A DNA stretch of 64,000 nt, taken from assembly GCF_019649055.1 (NCBI RefSeq), contig NW_026570223.1, positions 2,294,001 through 2,358,000 of the forward strand. The letters are read 5' to 3'. The DNA is from Paramacrobiotus metropolitanus. Taxonomy: Eukaryota > Tardigrada > Eutardigrada > Parachela > Macrobiotidae. Shown here piece by piece: positions 28,101-40,948 of this stretch. The notes under the pieces were generated by a model. That model worked only from the letters and a program-made list of their open reading frames with translations. It made no database searches and was not told the DNA's origin. How positions within the stretch are numbered: position 1 is the stretch's first letter; each line of letters opens with the position of its first letter. Made by a program: the position numbers and the translations under genes.

Positions 28101-31100
28101 TAGTTTGTCGGTATTCGTATGTACTTAGTGCGTTTCCATTATTTTACTACGGCACTTTCTCTTATGCAGCGCACAAACAAGATTCCCACAGCCAAATGCG
28201 TGCTGGGATATACAGTATGTGTGGTTCTTACTTACATGCACGTTATGTTACTTTAAAATTAAATCTGGATTCATCCATAACATGTGTCGATAGTAACCCA
28301 TATCACGTACCGTACATAATTACTAGCATGAAATGTTGTCAAGTTATTAAAATTTGAGCTCAGAAATTGTGCATTCGTGTTTACCCCCTATGTTTTAACT
28401 GCATCGCAGTTGCTGTTTAAGACCCTCTAAAATACGTAGCATTAGGTTTTTTGTGTTCTTTCGTGCGCACATTTTGCTTCAACTTTACAGCACTGAATCT
28501 GCCTGGAATAGCGTGGTATTTCGTTACCCGATACCATGATTATTACTTACCAGTATCTTCCTGCATCTTGTGTGTGATAATTTCGCTGTGAATTCGACAC
28601 TAATCGCATGTTAAACTGTTCAGCGCTGAAATTAATTGTAAGACGTGTAAGATACTACTTGAGGGAACGAAATAATTATACGAATATCACTTTTGAATAA
28701 TCATAAGCAATTTTCTGCAAGTTATCCTGGCGCTGCCGGAAACGGCCATGGAGATCCGTCCATATGCAGGGCGAATCGAGCTTTGTGCGCATTTCTGTAT
28801 TTACTCATGACATTTTTGTATCATATTTCCCTGTTTATTTTACAGTAGTTCAACTGAGTGAACGATGTACGGGGATGCTAGTTTTGTCCTTTCCGGTCGT
28901 ATCCGACTTGCTCGCTATAATTACATTGTGCGTCTAGCGACGGCTCCCATTTGGCCCTGGACACTTCACATGAATTGTAGCGAATCTCAGATTTTAACCG
29001 TACCCTAAATACAGACTGACAAAGTGGAATACTTAAGGCGTAGACAGTCAGCTTAAGCGGAAAAGATGACTTGAACGCGGTGTGACATTTTCTTGTTAGC
29101 ACTAGTACAAGAATCCCGGCGAATCGCTTAATAATTCATAATATTTGATTGTTCCCGTTAGTGTGGGCACTTTTCTTCCCTTAACGGGACGAACGAGACG
29201 CTCAGTTGGGTTGAGATTTGGTCGAGGGCAACTGGGATATTTTCCTCTTCTTGGGGACAGTCACATCGTTGTTTAGCATAAAATGGCGCATGTTTTATGA
29301 TCGGAAGATTGGTTGGGGTGGTATGAGTATATTTTCCTGGGAGAGGAAAGTCATCGAGTTAATCTAGTGCAGACAATTCTCATACTCCCGGGATTTCCTT
29401 AGACGAGCCCCAGAACCGGTATCGAATTTATGCCAGGGATTGAGTTGTCAAATTGCAAATGTAATCGCTGCTACTTGGGTCCGGGTCAAAGAGTTTCACA
29501 CACGGTTATGTTTGGGTTCGTATCATTTTTAACTGCCTGCACGCGCGGCCAATCTTGGTACAAGGGAAGAGCGCGAGTCGGTTGGGATGATATAAGAGTG
29601 TGTGTATGTTGTATGGTATAATCGCTGCTTGTTTCCTTATGTACACAACCACTCCAGTTCCGCAGGCGTCCCGAAAACTCCACCCTGTATGGGCTGATGT
29701 TTGTGCATGTGTGTACACTTGGGCTGGCAGGCCCGAGCTTGACAAAAAATCCCTTTTTACCCATCACGATCCATGCACCGTGAGGGAGCGTATTCTTTTC
29801 TTTTTGCGCTGTATCATCCCGTTGTTCTTGTGTGGCCGGCCCGCTGACAATCTGGCTGCATAAATGTCGGCGAAGATTCATTTATGGTTAGCTGGGGAGG
29901 AAATGCCGGGGCAAATCTGATTAAAAGAATGATGGATTTGCCGCGCTGTGCGTTGTGCGCTCATCATGTCGGATTTTGGTCGTGATTTGCGTAATTTATT
30001 GCAAAATCTCAATGTAGCATCGGCGGCTGCGCTGGCCCTTACCGGGCTGAATTATTCCGAGTACCATACCCTTGTACGGGGATTACGGCAGATTCTTGTA
30101 TGTGGGTGTACGTTTTACTGAGTAGGGCTAATTGAATAAATATTTCCGGCACCCCACCAGATGTAAATAAATCGGTTCCAACTGAGTGGACATTTGCAGT
30201 CATTGTGCACCGCGGCAGGAGATGGAGTTAATCAAGCCTTTTTGATCGTTGCAGTTATACGACCGGATTGGCAGTCAAGGTCAGACGGGGACTGTGCGAC
30301 CACGAAGTGGGGATGCGGTGGGATTGATTGTTGATGTAAGTGCTGTTATGGGTGTACGTGTATCTCTGTGAGTGTGCTGTTTCGGTGCATTTTAACCGGG
30401 CGAAGATACCACACGGGGTCCAAATGGAGAAACATTTGACGACTGTATTTTGGCTGTCCCAACATGCACGCGCATCGTGGATACAGTATAATGCCGTGAT
30501 GTCGTCCGCTTGTTCCCGCTGGCCATCGATCGCAGAGGGGTGGTTACGTCAGTGTTTAATAGCTTATGGAATGTGTAACTGTATAGTTGCCATTCCCAGC
30601 CGGAACGCTCGACGGCGGGAAGCAGGCGTCTCTAAAAAAACATTAGATGCCGTAGACAGGACTGCCAGCGGATCAGCGTTACGCTGGACGCGTGCTCGAT
30701 GCTTGTTATTTAATCATTTCACTATCCAGTCATAGCGCATGTCCCCAGAAAACCGATCGAGTGCCTGTGTAAGACATTTGCGAAAGAAACGGTTGCTTTT
30801 GAGTTATTCCTTTTTTACTGTGGAATTTGGTTATTTTCATTGATTTACTTCACATAAGATTTGGTATAACGCTAGCCGCAGCTTAGCTCAGTCAAACTTA
30901 AAATTTAGTCGCATAATGTGAGAACTGAGAACATGCTTTTAACACTGTAACTTTGTATAGTTTTGAGAATCGTATCGAATTGTATGCTGTCTGCTTATTC
31001 GTATAACTACAAGTACATAAAGTTCAAATTCATAAAAAATATAACTGTACTCATGTTAAAAACAGTAGCATTAAGGATTTTCCACCGAAAATACCAATTT

Positions 31101-34100
31101 AAATGCATCAGCAGACCGCAGACAATTCGATAATATCTACAGAATTGTAAAAAGTTACAACACAATAATTATTTTCTCGCATGATGCGACTAAATTTTGA
31201 GCTATGACCGAAGCGAGAATTATGACAATGCTGATGTTGGGTAAATTTGTGTTGATGAAATCAGTATGCGAAATGCATTTGGTCAAGTGTGTAATATTGT
31301 TATTCACTGTCAGATAATATCGGTCCCCGTTTGTGCTTTGAATTAACTACGTACTGTACTTAATAGTGGAATCACTGCTCAGTGCTCGCTGGCTTGCGAA
31401 GTTCGCTAAGAATCACTGGTATCGTAGTCACTGGTCACATACAGTCGGTAGAAGTTTCACGAGTTGTAATTTCCAAATACGGTTTTAATTGATTGTTGAT
31501 TCGGTTTCAGCCAGCTTTTTGTCGGTTTCTTTCGTTGAAAATTCTTGTATTCCTATGCGCAGAAGCGGTGTTTTCTACTTTAGCGATACAACTGAAATTG
31601 CAAACAGCAGCTGAGCAGTAAGCTGTTAACGGTGTGCAGAACTCCTCATTTCCTGTTTACACCCGTTTTGTTTACCAGGCCGCTGACTGATCGTAGTCCG
31701 TAGCTAATATTGCAAGACTTCGGTTCCGGCAACTGGAGAAGCAAATTAAATGCGATTAAAAAACCTTACCATAGCACACATATTTTCCGGAAAATTTCTG
31801 TTAAGATTGCATGCAGTTTGCAAAAGAACGGCTACGTTTCTGGGAATGCATACACTTTGCATAACTTCTCCGTTAAGAATAAACATGACGACCGCATCCA
31901 TGTCCATAACGGCTGACGGATCGGTAAAAGATGATTGTACTTTCTGTTCCTCTGTACACACGTCGAATGCGTTCGATTCTGTTAACATTCCGAACGCCGA
32001 TCAGCTGCGTTGTTCGCGCTGGTGCTCCAGGAAGAGGATTGTGTAATTGAAATCCCGTTGACAGGGATCGGGAGGGAGAGCAAGGAGAGAAAGGAAGAGG
32101 AAGAGGCAGTAGTATTGGTGTTAAATGAGAAGGTCCTCTATGTCTGGAAAGAAACGATCGTCGTTTTCTGGGAGGAAAGGCAAATAGGGACACACAGCCG
32201 ACACGAATATATATATCTGTATGCATGTGTCGTGGTGTTGCCGGCGGGTTTTGATTGGTGATTGTTGGCAGCACAGGGGATAGAAATTGATCTGCTATTG
32301 GCGTTTGATTCGGGGTAAAAAAGGACAGTCAGTGTGCGTGTGTGTGCGGCAGTTTAGGGAGTTGAATATAATTAGCATTAATACGCGGCGCACGCGGCAC
32401 GCCATTTGATGGGCCGCAGTTTTTCGGGGTTTCCAGTTGGCTGGATTGTCTGCTTGATTGGCCAACTTGATCAGGTTTTTTTGTCGGGAGAAAATTGGTC
32501 TGCTTATCCGATGTTACGGTATTCTTCCGCAACGTATGTGGCTTGGTGGGGATTATAGAGAAAATTAGCCTGCTGAAGTGCACACTGAGATTTTATATAA
32601 ATATTGACCTTATTGAAGCTTATTCTCTGATTATAGTGTATATTTTTCTGGTGATCCGTGTTTTTCTTGGCTGATTTGCTCTGCCCGGCTGGGTTGTTCC
32701 CATCCTAAGTGAATCGTGATTGTATGTTTGGACATGCTGTTTCTGGACATTTATGCGTTTGTTAGAGGTTTTTTGCACTGGGAAATGTTTTTGTCAGCCG
32801 GAGTGAAGTCGTGTTTAAACCCGGCTTAAATTACGGATAAGTGCTCCATAACGATACTCTTGACTGCTTCCCATTCCCGTGGATCCTGAAAGAAACGGGA
32901 ATGTTTAACACTTGTTGTATGCCTTCAGTGTATACGTATGGATGTGTGTATGTTGGGAAAAAGATATCGATTTCCCTCGTGTACCGTCGCACAAAACGCT
33001 AGTGACACTTTCGCCAAATGTAACCAAACTGCACTTTTGGACGACGTTGTCCAAATGATTCCAAATGGCGCTACTTGATTGTCAAGCCCGTTAGCTGGAA
33101 ATTGTGTTCCATTAGCATATACGGGAGGGGATGTTTAGTGTTTGGCGCCTGTTTAAAGTTGTCCAGTATGGCTGATTGTTTATGACGGCTGCCCCGGTGT
33201 GTGTATAATGGATGTGTTGCGCTGGTTGAATGTGTTTGGCCTTCTAAAGAAGATGTAAACGCAGAAAAGGGCATGATTTAGACATGGTCACACAGTAGCC
33301 ATGGAGTACTCGTCATCGGCCAGTCGGAATGCGCTGTATATGAATGTGTTTACGTTGTTGGCTTTACGGGTAAGTTTATAGTTTATGGCCGCTGTTTGTA
33401 TAGTGCGTATGTTTGGTAGGGTTTCCTTTTGAGCGGTTACAGCAGGCTTGAGTTTCCGCGATTATGGGCTTGGTAATCGTAAACCGGGTACCTTTTTGCA
33501 GCTGTTTCATTGTTAGTTCGAAGTGAGTGCGCGCATTACTCATGGGTCCCGGTATCATAGATGATAAGAGTACGTTTTCTTAAGGATTAAATTGCCGACG
33601 CTGTATTTTTATGTAGTGCGCCAAAATTTACCGATGATGAGATGCAATGCATGCGCGTAATTGGGGATTAGAAAAATTGGGTTTTTTCTTCGTTGTCATC
33701 TGTGGCTTATGGCCATTTCTTCAGATGTACGAATAACAGACAAGACTAACAGTAGAATTTCAACTTCTCCCTCTTTGGGAAATGACAGGATTGGTTCTTT
33801 ATTGTGTTGTTAATCGGCATCTCATTAGTGTATGACGTTTGCAGTTTAGGTTTGTCTAGTTGTGATTGAGTTAGCATCTGATTAATCATAACAAGCCGGT
33901 AAAAGTAGCTAGATACAAAACGGACATTGTTCATTGCCAGTTGTCATCACTACTGAAGTTCGGATTTGGAAACGCTTTGTTATTTAAAAACGGTTCGTTA
34001 TTTTTTAATAAAACATGTTTTGTCTAGGCATATATTTTGTTCTTAAATCGTAACCCTTCTACCGGAAACTTTATATTCTGCTCACTTGTAAGTGGACTAT

Positions 34101-37100
34101 CTAGCTAGCCAGAAGTTACTCATTACGTATCGCTGACCACCAGAGTGTCGACTTCAAGTGTTTTGTGCAACATCGCCGAAGTGATGTAAGGTTGTGTTCT
34201 TCTGTCTAAACTGTTCTTAACCATTACCATCTTCATAGCTAATGATATCGTTAAGAGTACGTAGAAAACCAGTCATTTGATACAAAAAAATCCTCGAATT
34301 CAGAAACCCTAAATCAAGCCGACATGTCGTTAAGCATTAAAGCGTGGGATTCCATTTATGGACTACCGGGAGCGCATCCGATCCGCTGCAGTTCCGGTGT
34401 TTTGTTGTAATGATATGTGAAGAGATTTTTGTTGACTATATACGGGGGGATAGAAGAAAATCGTTTGTCGCGTGCCAATATCCGTTGCCGACATAAAGAC
34501 AGTGGGATAAAAAAGGATCCCATTGAAAAACATATAGAGAGGAGAGTATTTGGCTTTTAAACAGTCCTCGCCCTAGTCTTTTTATTGGCTGGACCGTAAG
34601 AGCGAGTGAGAGTTTATTTGTATGCTGATGATGGTGATGAGAGTATGGACTGGATGGGATAGGCCCCAGTGTGATGTGTGTTGTATATATTTGTACGCTG
34701 CTCCTCCGAGAGCTTTAGGGGAATATTCTCTCAAACGGTTTCTGCACAAGTACTCCGGCCTCTTCTCCCGCAACTGTCGTCATATAAATCGTAATCCATC
34801 GAAATGATGATATATACACAACTCTGTGGCCTGCGCGTGTGGGGAGTTTGATATTGCATTGGCGCGCGGGAATTATATAGGCCATTACGTGTGTTGTGGG
34901 AGTTGTGTGATTAATGGGCAAGAAAATAAGTGGGAGAAAATTAATCATGATATGGAAATGAATATACATTTTCGCTGACTGCGACCGGCAATTGATTTTT
35001 GTGTGTGCATGAGCGCGGGCTTCGTCAGAAATTGCGTTAGGCTACTGAATTGGAGAGCGAAAAGTGCTGGCATATGTTGGGGCTATTTGCTGCGCGGACT
35101 TTTGTTACACTGCATTGGCGTAGAAAATGCAATCGACGTACTGTCTACATTGCCGACGCTTTCAGGTTCTGGAGACGCTAGATGAAACTTCGGAAGATGC
35201 TCAACCGGACGCTGAGGAATTACGCCGGCTTCTAAATCAGCCTCATTTGAGGGTAAGTTTTTTTCCTGGAATATGTAATGCAGTAGTTGGTCTCTGGTGA
35301 AATGGATACATATTCCGTATTGATTGAAATTTGCAAGTAAATCGAAGAAAAAACTGGATTACTGCCGGCGACGAGAGACGAATGGTTTTTTTTTCTGTCG
35401 CGGGATGTCGTATTGACTTTGGCTTGGATGGTGTGGTTAAATAGTGGCTGGTGTGTTGACCATGTCTTTGTCAGTAAACAGTTGTTAACAAAAGGAACGA
35501 GGCGGTAAAAGGGAAAGATAATCTGGGAATTCTTTTGAAAAAACGCGGAAATATTGGTTTGACATTGAAAGACCTTGGATTTTATGAAACATATTCTTCG
35601 TTTTAAAATCATATTCCATTAAAAAATTTTGGAAAATTCTTTTGGTTTAGCAACTTTTCGACCCTTCGGTTTGTTGCCTCACGGATAATTTGGTTGTGAT
35701 GTTGAGAATAGTAAATTTAATTTTGACGATTATATGTGTATTATTATGTTTTTAAAAGTTGTGCAAGCAGTTCCTTTTTACAGCCAATCTTTTCACGCTA
35801 CAGCTGTCTTTGATTCAAAACTAACATGATGAAAAATTCATTGGAAAGGCTCGTAGGGACACTGGGCTCAAAGAAAAATTATCGGGTTTTTGTATGGAAA
35901 CTTTACAGTCTGCTAGACAGTAAATTTGTGTAATGTTCGTACATTGTAGTGAAGAAATTTTCGCAACAAGCGCTTATGCAAACACTGGCCGCGGAAGTTG
36001 TTCTCAAGTGGCCTGGTCAAGATGACTTCTCTCTTTATTACGCTTATGTGGAAGAAAGCCAATCTTTTTATGTTTTAATCTTAAAGATGCCAACAACGTC
36101 CTCGTACAATTTAGCATCTGGAATGTTTCTGTGAGCTATTTCATGCAGTTTTTGAATTGATTACAAAATTGATCCCTTGGTAATTATTACTGTTTAAAAA
36201 GGTGGTGTAATTGTAAGTTGTATTTATTTGTAAGTTGCAAGTTGTAATTTAGCTTGTCTGAAAATTGCTCTAATTTTTTTAATTTTTGATAACGGAGTAT
36301 TGGGCTTAGTCTTATCGAAACTTATTTAAACTTATTTACTACTATCTGTAGCGTACTTATTCAAACTCCAAAAGTAAGTTTCCCTAAACAGTAAAACCTA
36401 AATTTTGTAAAACCACAATGTTTTTCGGGCTGATTGTGCAGCGGTCGAGTTTTTGGCTAAAAAAATTTCCTTTTTCATCTACTAGACACAGCAGCCGGTG
36501 GTTCACCGTTGTAACGCTATTTGAATTTCGCAGCAATGTTTTCGATGAAATGATGGAGCACACATGTGGACACACTTACGCATTTCCTCTGTAATCGAAA
36601 TTTGATGAACTTGCGGCGGATAAGACAAAATCCTCTTTGTGTCTGATATCGTAATGATATGCAATAATTCATAGAGTCATTGATGCGGCTAACGGAGCTG
36701 GACATTTAGTATGCAAGAGTGGGAGTGTTTGAGAAATCATATTCCCGTCTCCCGCTGAATGCATAATTTGTTGTGGTATTTTCCGTTTTTGATGTATGAT
36801 GTCTCAAACTCGTCCTTTTTGTTTACATCCTTCCGTGCAAACCCTTGTGAATTATTTACATTATCTGGAAGCCGTATTTATGCTTTCTGTAATGCTTGTC
36901 AGGAGACATGCTTGCTATTCTTTTTACTTCGAGAAACTGATTGGGAACATTGCGTTGTTTAGGCCTTAATACAAGCTCACGATGTGATTGCCCACGAAGT
37001 GTACAGCCCGGAGGCACGGGCCCGTTCCCTCTCACCCCAATCCTTCCCAGTGAGCGCTGCCGCTCCCGGCCAAGTCAATGGACCGGGCTCCGACGGCACC

Positions 37101-40100
37101 GGCAGTAGTGCGGCCAACGTCTCCTTCCACAATGTGCCCAACGCGGTCTCCCCGCCGCCTTACCATTCGGCCACCACCGGCTCCCCGCCACCTTCCTCCC
37201 ATCCATCACGCTCGCATTCGGCGCACAATCATGTCACGCAGGCGCAGGCCAACACCCACGGGAGTGCGCGCAGTGTACGGGACATGGTCGACGCTCAAAG
37301 CCATATGGATGCCTACTCGCCGACGCCGTCGGGTGGGCAGAGTCTGACTAAGGTCCGACTGGTGCAGCTGTACAAGAACGCCAACGAACGCTTGGTAAGA
37401 CGCTGTGTTTGAGCTTTAAAACGGATCTGAGCGTACAGGATGCGTCATTTATTTCTGGGTGTAAGCTTCCGCGGCGTTGACAAAGAAAGATCGCTTCTTT
37501 TGACGATCGAACGTGGTAGAGTGGCATTTTTGAAACATTTCTTTGATGGGTATTGAGTGCGATCTCTACTGCTCATATCGGTGGTAAATCAAATAACTTG
37601 AGTGTTGCGTAAGTTAACCTTTCTATTCCTGAAGCTCATTATTTTTGTAGGGATTCACACTCAAATTGGACGAAGCTGGGCGTTGCACAGTGGCACGGAT
37701 ATTACATGGAGGCCTTATTCATCGCACAGGTAAAGCAGACATCCCAGTATTGAATCACTGTTATTGCTAGCTAAGATATTTTTGTGCGTGATTGTAAACT
37801 GTATTATTTACAATTCCGTTATTTACAATTCCGTTGTTTTGTTGGTGTGAATACTAACTAATTAGTTTGGGAAATAATAATAGTATTTCTACGATTTTAT
37901 CCTTAGAACAGCGGGAGTGGGAAAGTTAAGTGCTGACTGCATAAATTGTTCTATATATACTTCTATGTATAAATTTTCAAAAGGAGAAATAATTGAGGTT
38001 TTTGGGCGTACGAGATGTGTGGGAATTAATTATGGTGATGCTAGGAGAGAGTGCGAAAAGATTGCGTACGGTTAGTGCCTGCCGGCCAATCTAGCGGTTT
38101 TTGTTTGTTGAACCAATAAAACGCACGCGTAAAATGATTTTATGGATTCCCATGACGCTGGGCGTTGAATCTATTTTATGCTTTATCACCATCATCCTCG
38201 GCGCTCCTTCGGCGGCAGAGGCTTATTATAAGTCGTCCGATCTAAAGTTGGGGGTTTTTCTTTTTGGGCTACAGAGACACTGCGTGTTGGCGATGAGATT
38301 AAGGAAATCAATAACATCCCCGTGGCCAACCAGAGCGTGGATAAACTGCAGCGGATGCTGGTATGTGCGGGAATGTTTTGACAAGGGCTGGCTGTTTCTT
38401 CAGCCCAGCTGTTTGTGTATCCTGTCTGTCTGGGAAGCCAGAGAAAAGCGCGCGTGTATGCAGTCAAAGACGTCGGTATTATATGTGTGTATGTGTGTGT
38501 AGAAGGATGCGGCCGGAGCCATTTCCTTCAAAATCCTCCCCAGTCGTCGGCCTCCGCCGGCTGTTTGTGAAGTACACGTCCGGGCGCAGTACGACTATAA
38601 TCCCAAGGAGGATCCCATGATCCCCTGCGTGGATGCCGGATTGGCCTTCACTGTGGGCGATATTCTGCAAGTAAGCTGCGCCAATTTGTTTTTGAACGGC
38701 CCCAGTGAACGTGCCTGTAACGGTTAGGTTCGGGGCAGTCTGCAGATGCAATCGTAGTCTATTGGCGTTTTCAAACTTTTCAAGGTGATTCGGTTAAAGG
38801 CTGCACTGAACTCAAAACAGTGCTAATAATGCTCCAATTGCTTCTGTCAATTTTTATAATGGACTAACGGTTGCAGTTTTTCTTGTTTTTCGTTTTTGAA
38901 AATTAGCTTATGAAATTCGCTGAGCCAAGTGGTGAAAAATTAAAACCAGTTGAACTTTGTTTGTAAGCAGATATGTGATTCTGCCATTATTTTGGTTTAC
39001 TTTGCTTTGTACAGGTTATCAGCAAAGAGGATCCCAATTACTGGCAAGCTCGGCACGTGGAACAGCCCGATTTACCGGCTGGGCTCATTCCCAGTCCAGA
39101 GCTGCAGGAATACAAAATAGCTTGTTTAACGATAGAACGCTCCCAGCAGGACAATTGTAAGTTCCCATAATGTGATGCACTCAGTGCACTGTTACTAAAT
39201 AGTCACATTAACATGTTTACTGACGGCTTGAACGGTTCTTTTTACTCTAGCACATTGCGCGTGGTTTGGGAAAAGGAGGAAAAACCGTGATAAATATTTT
39301 GTAAAGAATTGTGGCCTTCTTGACCAGCTGGAAGTTGTGACCTATGAGGAGGTGGTTAAACTGCCGTATTTCGAAAGGAAAACTCTCGTCCTACTAGGTA
39401 CGTTTGTCGATTTAATTTTTGTTCTGGTGCGACCGATAAATAATTAAACAGCACATAGAGTTAACTGACAGCGAAATAAGCTTACACCGAAAAGACGGTG
39501 ATTTTAGCGCAGCTTCGGTTCGGGATTTACGATTATAATTTTTTTAGAAACTGTGGATATATATTGCCATTAGGCGCTCAGTTATTTGACATTGATATAA
39601 ATACTTTGCACTTCCTTGGTGTCTGTGCAGGTGCCCATGGCGTCGGTCGGCGGCACATCAAAAACACGTTAATCACGAATCATCCCGACAAATATGCCTA
39701 TCCTATTCCGCACACGACACGGTCGCCCAGGAAAGATGAAATTAATGGGCGAAATTATTTGTTTGTCAGTCAAAAAGAGATGTTGGCCGATATCGCCAAC
39801 AACGAATATCTGGAGTACGGTACACACGAGGAAGCGATGTATGGGACCAAACTGGAGACAATCCGGCAGATTCATCGCTCCGGCAAAGTGGCCATTCTCG
39901 ATGTGGAACCGCAAGCGCTCAAAGTGCTCAGAACCTCGGAATTTGCTCCCTACGTGGTATTCATTGCCGCGCCCTCGCTCAGCAACTTTCAAGATGTAAG
40001 AGCATATATTCGCGGCTGTTTTATTTTTTAAACGCAGTAAATTAAAACCGTTCAAATTTCGACTGACTTTGTATAAATTTTTATCCTCCTTTTTTGGTAA

Positions 40101-40339
40101 TTCATAGTTTCTTTGTTGGCTGTTGTTGAATAAATTTTACACTAAGTTTTACATTTCAGACTGACGGTAGTCTGCAACGACTAGCCAACGAATCGGTGGT
40201 ATTGGAAGCGACATTTGGGCATTATTTCGACCTTGTCTTGGTTAATAATGACATCGATATGACCATTCAGCGACTGGAAACGACTATGGAGGATATTCAC
40301 AGTCAAGCACAATGGGTGCCCGTCAGTTGGGTATATTAA
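13109..40339 (+). CDS. CASK: CASK: CaMK-like pseudokinase / L27 / PDZ / SH3 / guanylate-kinase MAGUK scaffold, 16 coding exons
   Basis: Exons: 13109-13170, 19497-19609, 19750-19858, 20930-21362, 22523-22729, 24902-25150, 30255-30335, 35166-35252, 36963-37394, 37651-37729, 38275-38360, 38503-38670, 39015-39156, 39251-39397, 39631-39995, 40160-40339. They give 979 residues. Domains in order: kinase 1-~300 (HRDLKPHS 141-148, GFG 164-166 in place of DFG), L27 pair ~340-445, a Pro/Ser/His-rich linker ~465-565 in exon 9, PDZ ~575-650, SH3 ~665-735, HOOK with WFGKRRK, guanylate kinase ~785-979 ending VPVSWVY. CASK organises synapses and epithelial junctions, binding neurexin-type tails by PDZ and Mint/Veli through CaMK/L27. 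The GFG and loss of the catalytic-loop Asn (Ser148) match CASK's Mg2+-independent atypical kinase. Introns of 6.3, 5.1 and 4.8 kb (1, 6, 7) contrast with short 3' introns and contain the alternative starts listed separately. Confidence 0.95.
13923..14259 (-). CDS. Possible single-exon gene nested in CASK intron 1 (99 residues)
   Basis: An uninterrupted antisense frame runs from ATG at 14259 to TAG at 13960. The start has a good context (AGCAAAAATG), and an AATAAA hexamer on the same strand lies at 13928-13923, about 32 bases past the stop. The product is hydrophilic, rich in Asn, Gln, Ser and Lys (begins [19 protein letters not shown]), and has no signal peptide, membrane span or motif I recognise. 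Intron placement, protein-like composition and the poly(A) signal are suggestive. Length alone is not significant for AT-rich intron sequence. It may be a nested gene, an old retrocopy, or chance. Confidence 0.3.
16413..16446. repeat. 34-base perfect palindrome in CASK intron 1
   Basis: ATTAAAGTGTCGCTTAT is followed directly by its exact reverse complement, with no loop, centred between 16429 and 16430. The symmetry stops at 16412/16447. It could be a dimeric-factor binding site, a cruciform-prone site, or the residue of a small inverted-repeat element. Confidence 0.85.
29966..30097 (+). CDS. CASK: Alternative first coding exon of CASK (kinase-less isoform)
   Basis: ATG at 29966 opens 44 codons ending at an exact GTATGT donor in phase 0, just upstream of CASK exon 7 (30255), which starts in phase 0 with LYDRI. 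The encoded segment ([20 protein letters not shown] ... GLRQIL) is amphipathic and Leu-spaced like an L27 first half. Its C-terminal GLRQIL then LYDRI mirrors the canonical HTLLN then LYDRI join. The product would be about 632 residues, L27-PDZ-SH3-GK without the kinase, the layout of MPP1 and of the short Drosophila CASK-beta form made from an internal promoter. No confident TATA box was found upstream. Confidence 0.65.
33301..33369 (+). CDS. CASK: Second possible alternative first coding exon of CASK
   Basis: A strong start context (TAGCCATGG) opens 23 codons ([20 protein letters not shown], then ALR) ending exactly at a GTAAGT donor in phase 0. The next canonical exon (35166) also begins in phase 0. 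The predicted isoform would start within the L27 region and keep PDZ, SH3 and GK. Evidence is splice site, phase and Kozak context only. A 69-base open stretch is short enough to occur by chance. Confidence 0.4.
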
Positions 40340-40948
40340 TATGGAGAGAAAGAATGGGTCGCTCCTTCCGCTAAATCTCACAGTTGGGAACATTCAGCCC
40401 GTTGCAAATCCAAGTGCCATTTGTTCTTCTTTTCGTTGCGATGGATTTCAAAAATTCGTTGTTTTTCTACTACATTAACGATTTTACTGCACAGCTACAG
40501 TTGCAAAGTTTGCCGCGGTTTGGTTTTGATGCGTAAAATATGGTGGTTTCGCTGCGTGCAAAGTGGGAAATCACGCTCAAGCAGATGTTCAGTCTCCGAT
40601 TCGAAAGAAATAAATTAACGAGAATAACGTTGTAGGTTTTATATACTTAGTATAGTTTTATAATAATCAGGTACGGAACACTGTTATTCCAGACTACAAT
40701 GTAAGAAAATCGCAGACAGAAAAATTTCAGGTTTGATCATCAGCGCACAACTACTGCACAACTCCTTGGAATATAATATTGTAGTAAAGGCAAGCATGCA
40801 ATACCACACAATATTCCTCTTTACATTTACTCATTAAACACCAGAAAACCGTAACCAATACCAATCAACATCAGAATGAAAAACATGAAGGAAGCACATT
40901 GGTAATACCAACAGAATAAGAAATTAAAATTATTATAAAAAACGACTG
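40340..40948. other. Convergent 3' region between CASK and the CENP-K-like gene
   Basis: This holds the 3' UTRs of the two convergent genes. I see no further coding frame or RNA gene. Confidence 0.4.
40609..40614 (+). terminator. CASK: Polyadenylation signal AATAAA of CASK
   Basis: Hexamer 270 bases after the CASK stop on the same strand, before the convergent CENP-K-like gene. Confidence 0.55.

Noticed and set aside
30340-30735. 131-residue + frame directly after CASK exon 7
   Set aside because: Lies wholly within intron 7, begins at a non-ATG codon inside the donor region, and has no motif.
31750-32274. Overlapping long frames on both strands in CASK intron 7
   Set aside because: Caused by low stop-codon density in a GA-rich stretch (about 32060-32120); sequences are low-complexity or without motifs.
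35949-36134. Frame in CASK intron 8 ([15 protein letters not shown]...) with protein-like composition
   Set aside because: Read from the nearby TAG acceptor in the exon 8 phase it opens with TGA, and no ATG plus donor model works.
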